Positions 9,142 to 19,870 of a DNA stretch of 64,000 nucleotides are shown here, in pieces (position 1 is the stretch's first letter; the number at the start of each line of letters is the position of its first letter). The notes beneath the pieces were generated by a model. It searched no databases and was not told the DNA's origin. It saw only the letters and a program-made list of their open reading frames with translations. The DNA lies in the NCBI RefSeq assembly GCF_013030945.1, contig NZ_JABBXF010000035.1, positions 62,001 to 126,000 on the forward strand, read 5' to 3'. The position numbers were made by a program, and so were the translations under genes. This DNA comes from Streptomyces morookaense. GTDB taxonomy: Bacteria; Actinomycetota; Actinomycetes; Streptomycetales; Streptomycetaceae.

Positions 9142-9206
9142 TTCGCCATGCCGCCTCCGGCGCGGTGGGGGTTCCACCGTTTCGGTGCGGTTACGTGAGT
9201 GAGACC

Positions 9207-9224
9207 GCGCCCCTTACGGGGCGC
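9207..9224. repeat. Core-only copy of the CCCCGTAAGGGG repeat
   Basis: GCGCCCC-TTAC-GGGGCGC is a perfect 7-bp hairpin and the reverse complement of the core found in the long repeats. It lies 11 bases past the ppdK stop. Confidence 0.7.
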
Positions 9225-9234
9225 ACCGGCAGCG

Positions 9235-11949
<2,715 letters not shown>

Positions 11950-12218
11950 GGGACTCGACTCCTCACTGGTGCCTCCCGGACGCAGGTGGGGAGGGCTGCC
12001 CTGACGGCGGGGAGCGTACCCAGATCGAAGGCATCTGAGGAGGTCCACTCGGACGAACCATGGGCGCATCAGCCCGTCTGCCAGCAGATCGAAAGTGACA
12101 CTGCCGGATCCGGCGCCCACCCGCATCCTTCACATCTTGAAGGCAGAATGGCGCAAAGTATTCGAGGCACCACGCCACGTCGAGAATTCCTGCATGGGGT
12201 GGTCAAGAAGTGAAGACA
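11950..12218. other. Upstream region of ppdK
   Basis: With the hairpin that follows, this makes a 381-base gap between ppdK and dusB. I see no gene on either strand. The stretch 12095-12170 is relatively A/T-rich (CACATCTTGAAGGCAGAATG) and is the most likely promoter zone for ppdK, but no clear -10/-35 pair stands out. Confidence 0.5.
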
Positions 12219-12247
12219 CAAGGGGTGGCACGCAGTGCCACCCCTTG
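12219..12247 (-). terminator. Strong terminator hairpin downstream of dusB
   Basis: CAAGGGGTGGCAC and GTGCCACCCCTTG pair perfectly over 13 bp around a 3-base GCA loop, 84 bases past the dusB stop. It is the tightest hairpin in this part of the window and could insulate ppdK from dusB. Confidence 0.75.
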
Positions 12248-12330
12248 GAAAGGTGCAGGCCCGTCTCAAACGCTCATCTGAGCGGGACCCTGATCAGAGG
12301 TGGCGAGAATCACGCCCTCGCCAACCCCCG

Positions 12331-13464
12331 TCATCCCCCGGAAGTGTCAAGTTCGGCGTCCGCTCCGACGACCGCGCACGCGTAGGGATCGTCCAGCCAG
12401 CCGTCCGGCAGCACCACGCGGTCGCGGCCCGAGGTACGGCCCCGGGGACCGTCCGCGCCGGCCGGCCACGGCTGGTCCAGGTCGAGCGCGCTCAGAAGAG
12501 CGTCCAGCTCGGCCAGCGAGGAGGCGACGGCCAGCTTCCTGCGCAGCTCCGAGCCGATCGAGAAGCCCTTGGTGTACCAGGCCACGTGCTTGCGGAAGTC
12601 GACGACGCCCCGCTCCTCGCTCTCCAGCCACTGGCCCAGCAGCTCGGCGTGGCGCAGCATCACCTTCGCCACCATCCGCAGGTCCGGCGCCGCCGGGGCG
12701 CCGGGGCCCGCGGGGTCGAAGGCGGCCACCAGGTCGCCGAAGAGCCAGGGCCGGCCCAGGCAGCCGCGGCCGACCACGACGCCGTCGCAGCCGGTCTCGC
12801 GCATCATCCGCACGGCGTCCTCCGCCGACCAGATGTCGCCATTTCCGAGCACCGGGATCTCGGGCACGGCCTCCTTCAGCCGGGCGATGGCCGACCAGTC
12901 GGCGGTGCCGCTGTAGTGCTGTGCGGCGGTGCGGCCGTGCAGGGCGATGGCGGTCACGCCCTCCTCGACGGCGATACGTCCGGCGTCGAGGTAGGTCATG
13001 TGCTCGTCGTCGATGCCCTTGCGCATCTTCATCGTCACCGGCAGCGCCCCGGCATTGCCCACGGCCTCGCGCAGGATCGAGCGCAGCAGATTGCGCTTGT
13101 ACGGCAGCGCGGAGCCGCCGCCCTTGCGGGTGACCTTGGGGACCGGGCAGCCGAAGTTGAGGTCGATGTGGTCGGCCAGGTCCTCGTCCACGATCATGCG
13201 GACGGCCTTGCCGACCGTCACCGGGTCGACGCCGTAGAGCTGGATCGAACGGGGCTTCTCGGTCCCGTCGAAGTGGATCAGCCGCATGGTCTTGGCGTCC
13301 CGCTCGACCAGCGCCCGGGTGGTGATCATCTCGCTGACGAACAGCCCCTTGCCGCCGGAGAACTCACGGCACAGCGTGCGGAAGGGCGCGTTGGTGATGC
13401 CCGCCATCGGGGCCAGGACCACCGGCGGCTGCACGGAGTGCGGGCCGATCTGGAGCTGCGTCAT
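12331..13464 (-). CDS. dusB: tRNA-dihydrouridine synthase
   Basis: The 377-residue flavoenzyme reduces uridines in the tRNA D-loop using FMN and NADPH. Visible motifs are PPVVLAPMAGITNAPFR at the start, LNFGCPVPKVTRKGGGSAL with the catalytic Cys, VTMKMRKGID, GRTAAQHYSG, PVLGNGDIWSAEDA and VVVGRGCLGRPW of the FMN phosphate site. The ATG at 13464 is preceded by GAGGAAG. The open frame continues far upstream, but that part overlaps the next gene and is not coding. It lies in the same direction as the XRE regulator with a 95-base gap containing tandem repeats. Confidence 0.95.
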   Translation of the reverse strand: MTQLQIGPHSVQPPVVLAPMAGITNAPFRTLCREFSGGKGLFVSEMITTRALVERDAKTMRLIHFDGTEKPRSIQLYGVDPVTVGKAVRMIVDEDLADHIDLNFGCPVPKVTRKGGGSALPYKRNLLRSILREAVGNAGALPVTMKMRKGIDDEHMTYLDAGRIAVEEGVTAIALHGRTAAQHYSGTADWSAIARLKEAVPEIPVLGNGDIWSAEDAVRMMRETGCDGVVVGRGCLGRPWLFGDLVAAFDPAGPGAPAAPDLRMVAKVMLRHAELLGQWLESEERGVVDFRKHVAWYTKGFSIGSELRRKLAVASSLAELDALLSALDLDQPWPAGADGPRGRTSGRDRVVLPDGWLDDPYACAVVGADAELDTSGG

Positions 13465-13479
13465 GGAGAGGCTTCCTCG

Positions 13480-13535
13480 GTCGTGCGGAGACGTACGGAT
13501 GTCGTGCGGAGTCGTACGGACGTCGTGCGGGGACT
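13480..13535. repeat. Short 21-base tandem repeat in the dusB leader
   Basis: Two copies of a 21-base unit (GTCGTGCGGAGACGTACGG and GTCGTGCGGAGTCGTACGG, each plus two bases) are followed by a partial third, GTCGTGCGGGGACT. The array sits directly upstream of dusB. No function is evident. Confidence 0.6.
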
Positions 13536-13559
13536 GGGGGGACGACCGTCCATTGTCCC

Positions 13560-14471
13560 TCATCCGGCGGAAGCGCCGGCCCGCTCCTCCTCCAGCACCA
13601 GCCGGTGCAGCCGCTCCATCCGCTCGCGCGTCTCCTCGTCGACCGGGGTGTAGCTGCTCAGCCGCGGGCCGGGGCCGGGGCCGAGCCACAGGCTGGTGTG
13701 CTTGACGCGCAGCAGGCCCACGCGGGGGTTCTGGAAGGCCTTCGTCCGCGGTGACTGGTCGGTGACCACCTCGTGCCGCGCCCAGATCTCCCGGAACTCC
13801 GGCGAGGCGTCGTGCAGCCGCTTGACCAGGCACTTCCAGGAGGGCTCCGCCACGTGCTCGGCCATGGCGGCGCGGAACCTGGCGGTCATCAGCCGCATCG
13901 TCTCGTCGCGGTCGACGAGCGCCTCCCGCCACTGGGGGTGGGTGTAGGAGAGCCACATGCAGTTGCGGTCGCGCGGCGGCATGGCGTCGAGGTCGCACAG
14001 CAGCCGGCCGTAGGTGCGGTTGTAGGCGAGGATGTCGTAGCGCGCGTTCTGCACGCAGGCGGGGAAGGGCTCCAGCTGCTCCAGCATCTGCAGCAGCGCC
14101 TCGGGCACGTCCGTGTACGCGGCCTCGGGCAGCGGGTCGGCGACGCCCGCCAGGGCGAAGAGGTGGGAGCGCTCGTCGCGGCCGAGCATCAGGGCCCGGG
14201 CGACGGAGTCCAGCACCTGTCCGGAGGCCTGGATGTCGCGGGCCTGCTCCATCCACGTGTACCAGGTGACCCCGACGGCGGCCAGGTGCGCGACCTCCTC
14301 GCGGCGCAGCCCGGGGGTGCGGCGGCGGACGCCGCGGGGCAGGCCGACCTGCTCCGGGGTGATGCGCTCGCGGCGGCTGCGCAGGAAGGCGGCGAGCTCC
14401 GCGCGCCGTACGTCGTCCGCGGTGGCCGCCTGTGTCTGTGCGGCGGTCTTCTCCAGCACCATCGTGGTCAT
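13560..14471 (-). CDS. XRE-family regulator with MmyB-like ligand-binding domain
   Basis: The 303-residue regulator has an N-terminal helix-turn-helix (about residues 25-85), with the class hallmark TPGLRREEVAHLAAVGVTWY and WMEQARDI. The C-terminal domain (about 110-290) matches the MmyB-like ligand-binding fold, with FPACVQNARYDILAYN and WLSYTHPQWREAL. Such regulators usually repress a divergent transporter or oxidoreductase and respond to a small molecule. The ATG at 14471 follows GGAGGGC. It is divergent from an MFS exporter with only 96 bases between starts, so that exporter is the likely target. Confidence 0.9.
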   Translation of the reverse strand: MTTMVLEKTAAQTQAATADDVRRAELAAFLRSRRERITPEQVGLPRGVRRRTPGLRREEVAHLAAVGVTWYTWMEQARDIQASGQVLDSVARALMLGRDERSHLFALAGVADPLPEAAYTDVPEALLQMLEQLEPFPACVQNARYDILAYNRTYGRLLCDLDAMPPRDRNCMWLSYTHPQWREALVDRDETMRLMTARFRAAMAEHVAEPSWKCLVKRLHDASPEFREIWARHEVVTDQSPRTKAFQNPRVGLLRVKHTSLWLGPGPGPRLSSYTPVDEETRERMERLHRLVLEEERAGASAG

Positions 14472-14516
14472 GCCCTCCAGGGTGCGGCACGGTCGATCAG
14501 CGTGCCAGGTAGTCCG

Positions 14517-14547
14517 GGTACCAGGATAAAGACACTCTGGTACCAGG
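14517..14547. promoter_or_regulatory. Candidate operator between the XRE regulator and MFS exporter
   Basis: Two identical GGTACCAGG boxes sit 22 bases apart (14517-14525 and 14539-14547), about two helical turns. The inner parts also read as an inverted repeat, TACCAG-N12-CTGGTA. The A/T-rich spacer GATAAAGACACT is the kind of sequence used by a promoter. Spacing and position suggest a dimer- or tetramer-bound operator of the adjacent XRE regulator. Confidence 0.65.
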
Positions 14548-14567
14548 CTGGGCGGGGCGGCATTGTC

Positions 14568-16040
14568 ATGTCCGTGAGCGAAACCCCGATAGCGACCCGT
14601 GTCCGGCCCCGAGTGGGCGCCCCTGCCTCCCCGTCCCCCTCTCCCGCCTCCTCCGCCGCGCCCGTGCTGAGCCCGCTGGGCCTGCTGACCGTCCTGCTCG
14701 GTGCGGCGCTGCCGATGGTGGACGCGTTCATCGTGAACGTGGCCCTGCCGACGATCGACCGTGACCTGCATGCCGGTCCGGCCCTGCTGGAGATGGTCGT
14801 CGGCGGCTACGGCGTGGCCTACGCGGTGCTGCTGGTGCTCGGCGGACGCCTCGGCGACATGTTCGGCCGCCGCCAGCTGTTCTTGTGGGGGATCGCGTCC
14901 TTCGGCGTCACCTCGATCGCGTGCGGCCTCGCGCCGAACGCCTGGACGCTGGTCGCCGCCCGGGTCGCGCAGGGCGCGGCCTCGGCACTGCTGCTGCCGC
15001 AGGTGCTCGCGAGCATCCAGGCCACGACGAGCGGCGCGGCCCGGGTCCGGGCGATGAGCTGGTACAGCTCGACGGCCGGCGTCACCAGCGCGGTCGGCCA
15101 GGTGCTGGGCGGCGTGCTGGTCTCGTTGGACATCGCAGGCACCGGCTGGCGGTCGATCTTCCTGGTCAACGCGCCCGTCGCGGCCGCCGCGCTGGTGCTG
15201 GCGCTGCGGTCGGTGCCGGAGACGCGCTCGGAGCACCCCACCCGGGTGGACGGGCCGGGCACCGCGCTGCTGTCGGTGACGCTGGTCTCACTGCTGCTGC
15301 CGCTGACCGAGGGCCGGGCCGCGGGCTGGCCGGTGTGGTCATGGGTGCTGCTGGCGGTGTTCCCGTTCGCGGCCTGGGCGTTCCTGGCGGTGGAGCTGCG
15401 CACCGAGCGGGCCGGGCGGACGCCGCTGGTGCCACCGTCGCTGCTGCGGATCCACTCGGTGCGCAGCGGGCTGGCCCTGGTCATGCCGTTCTGCCTGGGC
15501 TGGGGCGGCTTCATGTTCGCGATCGCGGTGGCGCTGCAGGAGGGCCTGCGGATGGGCCCGATGGCGGCGGGTCTGACGCTGGTGCCGCTGTGCCTGGCCT
15601 TCTTCGTCGCCTCGCTGGCGGGCCCGCGTCTCGCCGCGCGGCACGGGCGGCGGGTGGTGACGGCCGGTGCGCTGTTCCAGGCCGCCGGGCTGCTGATGCT
15701 GATCGCGACCTTCCACTGGGGCTGGCACGGGCTGACCGGCTGGGGCCTCGCCCCGGCGCTGGCCGTCCAGGGCTTCGGCCAGGGGCTGCTGTTCCCGCTG
15801 ACGATGCGCACGATGCTCAGCGAGGTGCCGGTCGCCCAGGCGGGTGTCGGCGGCGGCGTGGTGACCACCACCCAGCAGGCGTTCCAGGCGCTGGGGGTGG
15901 CCGCGCTCGGGACGCTCTTCCTGTCGCTGGCGCCCTCGGCGGGGATGCGCGACGCCCTGACGGTCACGCTCGCCGTGCAGCTGGCGGCGGCAGCGGTCAC
16001 GGTGGTGCTGAGCCTGCGGCTGCCGCGCTCCATGCGCTGA
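14568..16040 (+). CDS. MFS multidrug exporter (DHA2-like)
   Basis: The 490-residue inner-membrane protein has a Pro/Ser-rich cytoplasmic N-terminus of about 30 residues, then 12-14 hydrophobic segments. MFS motif A appears as LGGRLGDMFGRRQLF between segments 2 and 3, and motif C-like sequence GVTSAVGQVLGGVL appears in segment 5. PMVDAFIVNVALPTIDRDL at the first segment is characteristic of DHA2 drug:proton antiporters. The start is the ATG at 14568, which agrees with a divergent promoter; the open frame further upstream overlaps the regulator. It is probably controlled by that regulator; the exported compound is unknown. Confidence 0.9.
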   Translation: MSVSETPIATRVRPRVGAPASPSPSPASSAAPVLSPLGLLTVLLGAALPMVDAFIVNVALPTIDRDLHAGPALLEMVVGGYGVAYAVLLVLGGRLGDMFGRRQLFLWGIASFGVTSIACGLAPNAWTLVAARVAQGAASALLLPQVLASIQATTSGAARVRAMSWYSSTAGVTSAVGQVLGGVLVSLDIAGTGWRSIFLVNAPVAAAALVLALRSVPETRSEHPTRVDGPGTALLSVTLVSLLLPLTEGRAAGWPVWSWVLLAVFPFAAWAFLAVELRTERAGRTPLVPPSLLRIHSVRSGLALVMPFCLGWGGFMFAIAVALQEGLRMGPMAAGLTLVPLCLAFFVASLAGPRLAARHGRRVVTAGALFQAAGLLMLIATFHWGWHGLTGWGLAPALAVQGFGQGLLFPLTMRTMLSEVPVAQAGVGGGVVTTTQQAFQALGVAALGTLFLSLAPSAGMRDALTVTLAVQLAAAAVTVVLSLRLPRSMR

Positions 16041-16062
16041 GCCGGGCGGTCGCGGGGTCGTT

Positions 16063-16114
16063 GCATGCCGCATGGAATGACAGATATTGAAATCTGTCAT
16101 TCCATGCGGCATGC
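16063..16114. promoter_or_regulatory. Perfect 23-bp-arm palindrome over the aldo/keto reductase promoter
   Basis: The left arm (16063-16085) begins GCATGCCGCATGG and ends AATGACAGAT. The right arm (16092-16114) is its exact reverse complement; the loop is ATTGAA. A candidate -35 TTGAAA (16087-16092) lies across the loop and a -10 CATGCT (16110-16115) at the end of the right arm with a 17-base spacer, so a protein bound here would block or recruit polymerase. It lies 38 bases before the reductase start and is much less GC-rich than its surroundings. It could alternatively end the MFS transcript. Confidence 0.75.
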
Positions 16115-16151
16115 TGTGGTGTACCGCCCGCCGCCCTCCGAAGGAGTCCCC

Positions 16152-17156
16152 GTGCAGCACCGCCCCCTCGGCACCACCGGTCCCCGCGTCTCCGCCCTCG
16201 GCCTCGGCTGCATGGGCATGTCCGCCCTCTACGGCGAGGCCGACCGCGCCGAATCCCTCGCGACGGTCCACGCCGCCCTCGACGCCGGCATCACCCTGCT
16301 GGACACCGGCGACTTCTACGGCATGGGCCACAACGAGCTGCTCATCGGCGAGGCCCTGCGCACCGCGCCCGCCGCCGCCCGCGAAAGAGCGCTCACCAGC
16401 GTCAAGTTCGGCGCCCTGCGCGGCCCCGACGGCGCCTGGTTCGGCTACGACGGCCGCCCGGCCGCGGTCAAGAACTTCGCCGCCTACTCGCTGCAGCGCC
16501 TCGGCGTCGACCACATCGACGTCTACCGCATCGCCCGCGTCGACCCCGACGTGCCGATCGAGGAGACCGTCGGCGCCATCGCCGAGCTCGTCCAGGCCGG
16601 ATACGTCCGCCACATCGGCCTCTCCGAGGCGGGCGCCGAGACCATCCGGCGGGCCGCCTCCGCCGCCCCGATCACCGACCTGCAGATCGAGTACTCGCTG
16701 CTCTCGCGCGGCATCGAGCGGCAGATCCTGCCCACCTGCCGCGAACTGGGCATCGGCATCACCGCCTACGGCGTCCTCTCCCGCGGCCTCATCGGCGGCC
16801 ATATGAACCGCGACACGAAGTTCGCCGCGAACGACTTCCGGCAGCGGGGCCCGCGCTTCCAGGGCGAGAACCTCCAGCGCAACCTCGACCTGGCCGACGC
16901 GCTGCGCAAGGTCGCCGAGGAGCGGGGCGCGAGCGTCGCGCAGACCGCCATCGCCTGGGTGCTCTCGCGCGGCGAGGACATCGTCCCGCTGGTCGGCGCC
17001 CGCAGCCGCGGCCGTCTCGCCGAGGCGCTCGGCGCCCTGGAGATCACCCTGAGCCCGGCCGACGTCGCCGCCATCGAGGAGGCCGTGCCGGCCGGCGCCG
17101 CCGCGGGCGAGCGCTACCCGGCCGCGCAGATGGTCCACCTGGACAGCGAGCGGTGA
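16152..17156 (+). CDS. Aldo/keto reductase lacking the usual catalytic His
   Basis: The 334-residue TIM-barrel oxidoreductase begins at GTG 16152 after AAGGAG. The N-terminal signature GLGCMGMSALYGEADR, the catalytic Asp and Tyr in LLDTGDFYGMGHNE, the Lys in SVKFGAL, and the C-terminal NADP-binding VPLVGARSRGRLAEALG are present. Where most relatives have Gln-His-Arg after the DLY strand, this protein reads DVYRIARVDPDVPIEE, so the tetrad His is an Ala. The substitution occurs in a recognisable subfamily, so it may still be active with altered chemistry. A TetR regulator follows 88 bases downstream. Confidence 0.9.
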   Translation: MQHRPLGTTGPRVSALGLGCMGMSALYGEADRAESLATVHAALDAGITLLDTGDFYGMGHNELLIGEALRTAPAAARERALTSVKFGALRGPDGAWFGYDGRPAAVKNFAAYSLQRLGVDHIDVYRIARVDPDVPIEETVGAIAELVQAGYVRHIGLSEAGAETIRRAASAAPITDLQIEYSLLSRGIERQILPTCRELGIGITAYGVLSRGLIGGHMNRDTKFAANDFRQRGPRFQGENLQRNLDLADALRKVAEERGASVAQTAIAWVLSRGEDIVPLVGARSRGRLAEALGALEITLSPADVAAIEEAVPAGAAAGERYPAAQMVHLDSER

Positions 17157-17244
17157 GCCCTGCCGGGCGGCGTACGGGTCCGGAACGGCCCGTTACGCTC
17201 GTCCGGTCGGCGACCACTGCGACCGAAAGGACCGTTCCCCCGCC

Positions 17245-17829
17245 ATGGCGCCCGAGACCCTCACCCCCGCCCGCATCCTGGAGGCCACCGAGGACGTGCT
17301 GCGCCGCTTCGGCCCGGCCAAGGCCACCGTGGTCGACGTGGCCCGGGCGCTCGGTGTCAGCCACGGCAGCGTCTACCGGCACTTCGGCAGCAAGGCGGCC
17401 CTGCGGGAGGCGGTGACCGACCGATGGCTCGGCCAGACGCACACGGAGCTGTCCGCCGTCGCGGAAGGGGACGCCCCTGCCGGGGAGCGGCTGCGCGCGT
17501 GGCTCGCCGGCCTGTTCGCCGCGAAGCGGCGCAAGGCGGGCGGTGATCCTGAGCTGTTCGCCACGTACATGGTGCTGGCCGAGGAGAACAGCGGCACCGT
17601 CGAGCGGCATATCGAGACGATGATCGGGCAGTTGGCCGGGATCGTCGAGGACGGGGTGCGGGACGGGGAGTTCGTCTCCGACGAACCCCGTGTCACGGCA
17701 CGGGCGCTGTGGGACGCGACGGGTCGTTTCCACGACCCGTCGTACGCGGGGGAATGGGAACGCCCCGGCATCGACGGGGCGTTCGAGGCGGTTTGCACGC
17801 TACTCCTGCGGGGGCTTCGCGCCCCGTAA
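17245..17829 (+). CDS. TetR-family transcriptional regulator
   Basis: The 194-residue regulator has an N-terminal helix-turn-helix (about residues 10-55) with VARALGVSHGSVYRHFGSK, followed by an all-helical ligand domain with a C-terminal FHDPSYAGEW segment typical of a TetR subgroup. It follows the aldo/keto reductase on the same strand, so the reductase promoter palindrome is a candidate binding site. The final codons (Arg-Ala-Pro-stop) are formed by the dispersed CCCCGTAAGGGG repeat. Confidence 0.9.
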   Translation: MAPETLTPARILEATEDVLRRFGPAKATVVDVARALGVSHGSVYRHFGSKAALREAVTDRWLGQTHTELSAVAEGDAPAGERLRAWLAGLFAAKRRKAGGDPELFATYMVLAEENSGTVERHIETMIGQLAGIVEDGVRDGEFVSDEPRVTARALWDATGRFHDPSYAGEWERPGIDGAFEAVCTLLLRGLRAP

Positions 17830-17854
17830 GGGGCGCGCCCCGTCAGGGGCGCTA
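17819..17854. repeat. Double core of the dispersed palindromic repeat
   Basis: Two adjacent hairpins, GCGCCCC-GTAA-GGGGCGC and GCGCCCC-GTCA-GGGGCGC, overlap the stop codons of the convergent TetR and response-regulator genes. The position suggests a two-way terminator. Confidence 0.8.
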
Positions 17855-18496
17855 GGCCACCCCCAAGAACCTCAGCACCGCCAGCACCCGCCGGTGATCC
17901 GCATCCGCCCTCGGCAGGTCCAGCTTCGCCAGGATGTTGTTGATGTGCTTCGCCACCGCACTCTCGCTCACCACCAGCCGCTCCGCGATCCCCGCGTTCG
18001 AGCGGCCCTCCGCCATCGCGGCCAGGACCTCGCGCTCGCGGGCCGTCAGGCGGTCCAGCGGGTCGGAGTGGCGGCGCACCAGGAGCTGCGAGACCACCTG
18101 CGGGTCCAGCGCCGTGCCGCCCGCCGCCACGCGCCGTACCGCCTCGATGAACTCCTCGACGTCCGCGACCCGTTGCTTGAGCAGATAGCCGAGGCCCGCC
18201 GTCTCGCCGGTCAGCAGGTCCGTCGCGTACCGCTCCTCCACGTACTGCGACAGCAGCAGCACGGCTGTCCGCGGCCACTGGGCGCGGACGGCCAGTGCGG
18301 CCCGTACGCCCTCGTCCTGGAAGCCCGGCGGCATGCGGACGTCGAGCACGGCCAGGTCCGGCCGGTGCTCGTCGACCGCCGCCAGCAGGGCCTCGGCGTC
18401 GCCGGTCTCCGCGACCACCTCGAATCCGGCCGTCTCCAGGACCCTCACAAGGCCCACCCGGAGCAGGACGGAATCCTCGGCAATCACAGCGCGCAC
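17852..18496 (-). CDS. NarL-type response regulator
   Basis: The 214-residue protein has a receiver domain (about 1-120) with acidic residues in VIAEDSVLLRVGL and the phospho-acceptor Asp in LAVLDVRMPPG, then a LuxR-type helix-turn-helix (about 150-210) with LTAREREVLAAMAEGRSN and VSESAVAKHINNILAKL. The GTG start lies 13 bases inside the end of the histidine-kinase gene, so the two are translationally coupled. It is phosphorylated by that kinase by inference. The regulon is unknown. Confidence 0.93.
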   Translation of the reverse strand: MRAVIAEDSVLLRVGLVRVLETAGFEVVAETGDAEALLAAVDEHRPDLAVLDVRMPPGFQDEGVRAALAVRAQWPRTAVLLLSQYVEERYATDLLTGETAGLGYLLKQRVADVEEFIEAVRRVAAGGTALDPQVVSQLLVRRHSDPLDRLTAREREVLAAMAEGRSNAGIAERLVVSESAVAKHINNILAKLDLPRADADHRRVLAVLRFLGVA

Positions 18497-19710
18497 GGCA
18501 GCTCCACAGTCACCACGGTCGGGCCCCCCACGGGGCTGTTGATCGAGAAGGTGCCGTCGACCGACGCGACGCGCTTCGCCAGACCCGTCAGTCCGGTGCC
18601 CCCGGAGGAGTCGGCTCCGCCCACGCCGTCGTCGGAGACGACGACGAGCAGTATCTCCCCGATCCGCTCCACGCTCACATCCGCCCTGCTCGCCCGCGCG
18701 TGCTTGACGACGTTGGCGAGTGCCTCGGACACCACGAAGTAGGCCACGGCCTCGATCGTGGGCGACGGCCGCTGCGGCAGGTCCACCGTCAACCGCACCG
18801 GCAGCGGGGCCCGTTCGGCGATGCCGGAGAGGGCGGCGTCCAGGCCGCGGTCCTCCAGGACGGCCGGGTGCAGGCCGCGGACGAGGTTGCTCAGCTCCTC
18901 GATGGCGTCCTTCGCCTCGCGGTGCGCCTCGTCGATGACCTTGCGGGCATCATCGGGCAGATCAGGCAAAGTGGCCTTTGCCAGGCCGAGATTGACCGCC
19001 AGCGACACCAGGCGCTGCTGGGCGCCGTCGTGCAGGTCCCGCTCGATGCGCCGCCGTTCGGCGTCCGTCGCGGCGACGACCTCGGCCCGCCGCTCGGTCA
19101 GGTCCGCCACCCGGCGCGCCAACTGCTCGGTGCGGCTGGGCCCGAGGCGGTTCGCGGCGGCGCGGGCGTCGAGCCGGGCGACGGCCGTGGCGAGCCGGGC
19201 CGCGGCGTACAGCGCGGCGAGGCCGGCGGCGGTGACGTAGCCGTCCTGGACGACGTCGGTGAGGGCGTAGCGGTGCTCGGGCGGAACCGCCCAGATCCAG
19301 ACGTACGTGGTGGCGGCCACCCCCGCCGCCGTCCACAGCAGCAGCACGCACAGACCGGCCAGCGCCAGCAGTGGCCCCACCACGAGGTGGTAGCGCACCT
19401 GGCGCCAGGTGGCCTCCGACCGCAGCCACGGCTGTACACCCCCGGCCCTGGCCGGCGCGGGGACGTCCACCCCGAACCGGGTGCGCAGACGGGCCCGTTG
19501 CGCCGCGCTCAGCAGCGGTGTCGCGGCGACGAGAGCTGCGAGCGGTACGAGGACGGCCGCGAGGACGCTCAGCACCTGCGTCGGTCCGCCGGGCAGCCAC
19601 GGCAGGGCGAGGACGAGCAGCGGCGGGAGCTGGGCGAGGGCACCCACGGCGAGCAGGGCGGCGGCGCGGCCGGCACCGCGGAACGGGCGCAGCAGGAAGG
19701 CGGATTGCAT
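18484..19710 (-). CDS. NarX/DesK-like sensor histidine kinase
   Basis: The 408-residue membrane kinase has about four to six hydrophobic segments in residues 10-185, without an obvious large extracellular sensor. The dimerisation/phospho-acceptor motif IERDLHDGAQQRLVSL carries the His. The ATPase domain has VSEALANVVKHARAS and DDGVGGADSSGGTGLTGL. This layout suits sensing within or close to the membrane, as in cell-envelope stress systems. It is followed with overlap by its response regulator. Confidence 0.92.
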   Translation of the reverse strand: MQSAFLLRPFRGAGRAAALLAVGALAQLPPLLVLALPWLPGGPTQVLSVLAAVLVPLAALVAATPLLSAAQRARLRTRFGVDVPAPARAGGVQPWLRSEATWRQVRYHLVVGPLLALAGLCVLLLWTAAGVAATTYVWIWAVPPEHRYALTDVVQDGYVTAAGLAALYAAARLATAVARLDARAAANRLGPSRTEQLARRVADLTERRAEVVAATDAERRRIERDLHDGAQQRLVSLAVNLGLAKATLPDLPDDARKVIDEAHREAKDAIEELSNLVRGLHPAVLEDRGLDAALSGIAERAPLPVRLTVDLPQRPSPTIEAVAYFVVSEALANVVKHARASRADVSVERIGEILLVVVSDDGVGGADSSGGTGLTGLAKRVASVDGTFSINSPVGGPTVVTVELPCAL

Positions 19711-19870
19711 GACTCACACGGTAAGTGCGCAGGTCAGGGTGGACCATCACGCTGGTGCCCGTTCCGGGGTGCAACTGATGCCACCTGAACGGGTGAGCGA
19801 CAGGCCCGGACTGTCAGTGGGGGTCCCTACGGTGAGTGTCGCAGCGCTCACTCAACGAAGGAGGAGCATC

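Larger units (their letters stand above)
8855..9234. other. Intergenic region between ppdK end and regulator start
   Basis: This 380-base stretch has no supportable gene. The half next to the regulator (8855-9058) is its upstream region and has relatively A/T-rich patches (for example CAAGCGAAATGCTATTC near 8972). The other half holds a series of hairpins downstream of ppdK, listed separately: 9059-9088, 9112-9141 and a repeat core at 9207-9224. Confidence 0.6.

Noticed and set aside
13480..13535. Tandem repeats upstream of dusB as a CRISPR or operator array
   Set aside because: Only 2.6 copies, no spacers, and no symmetry; more likely a small slippage repeat.
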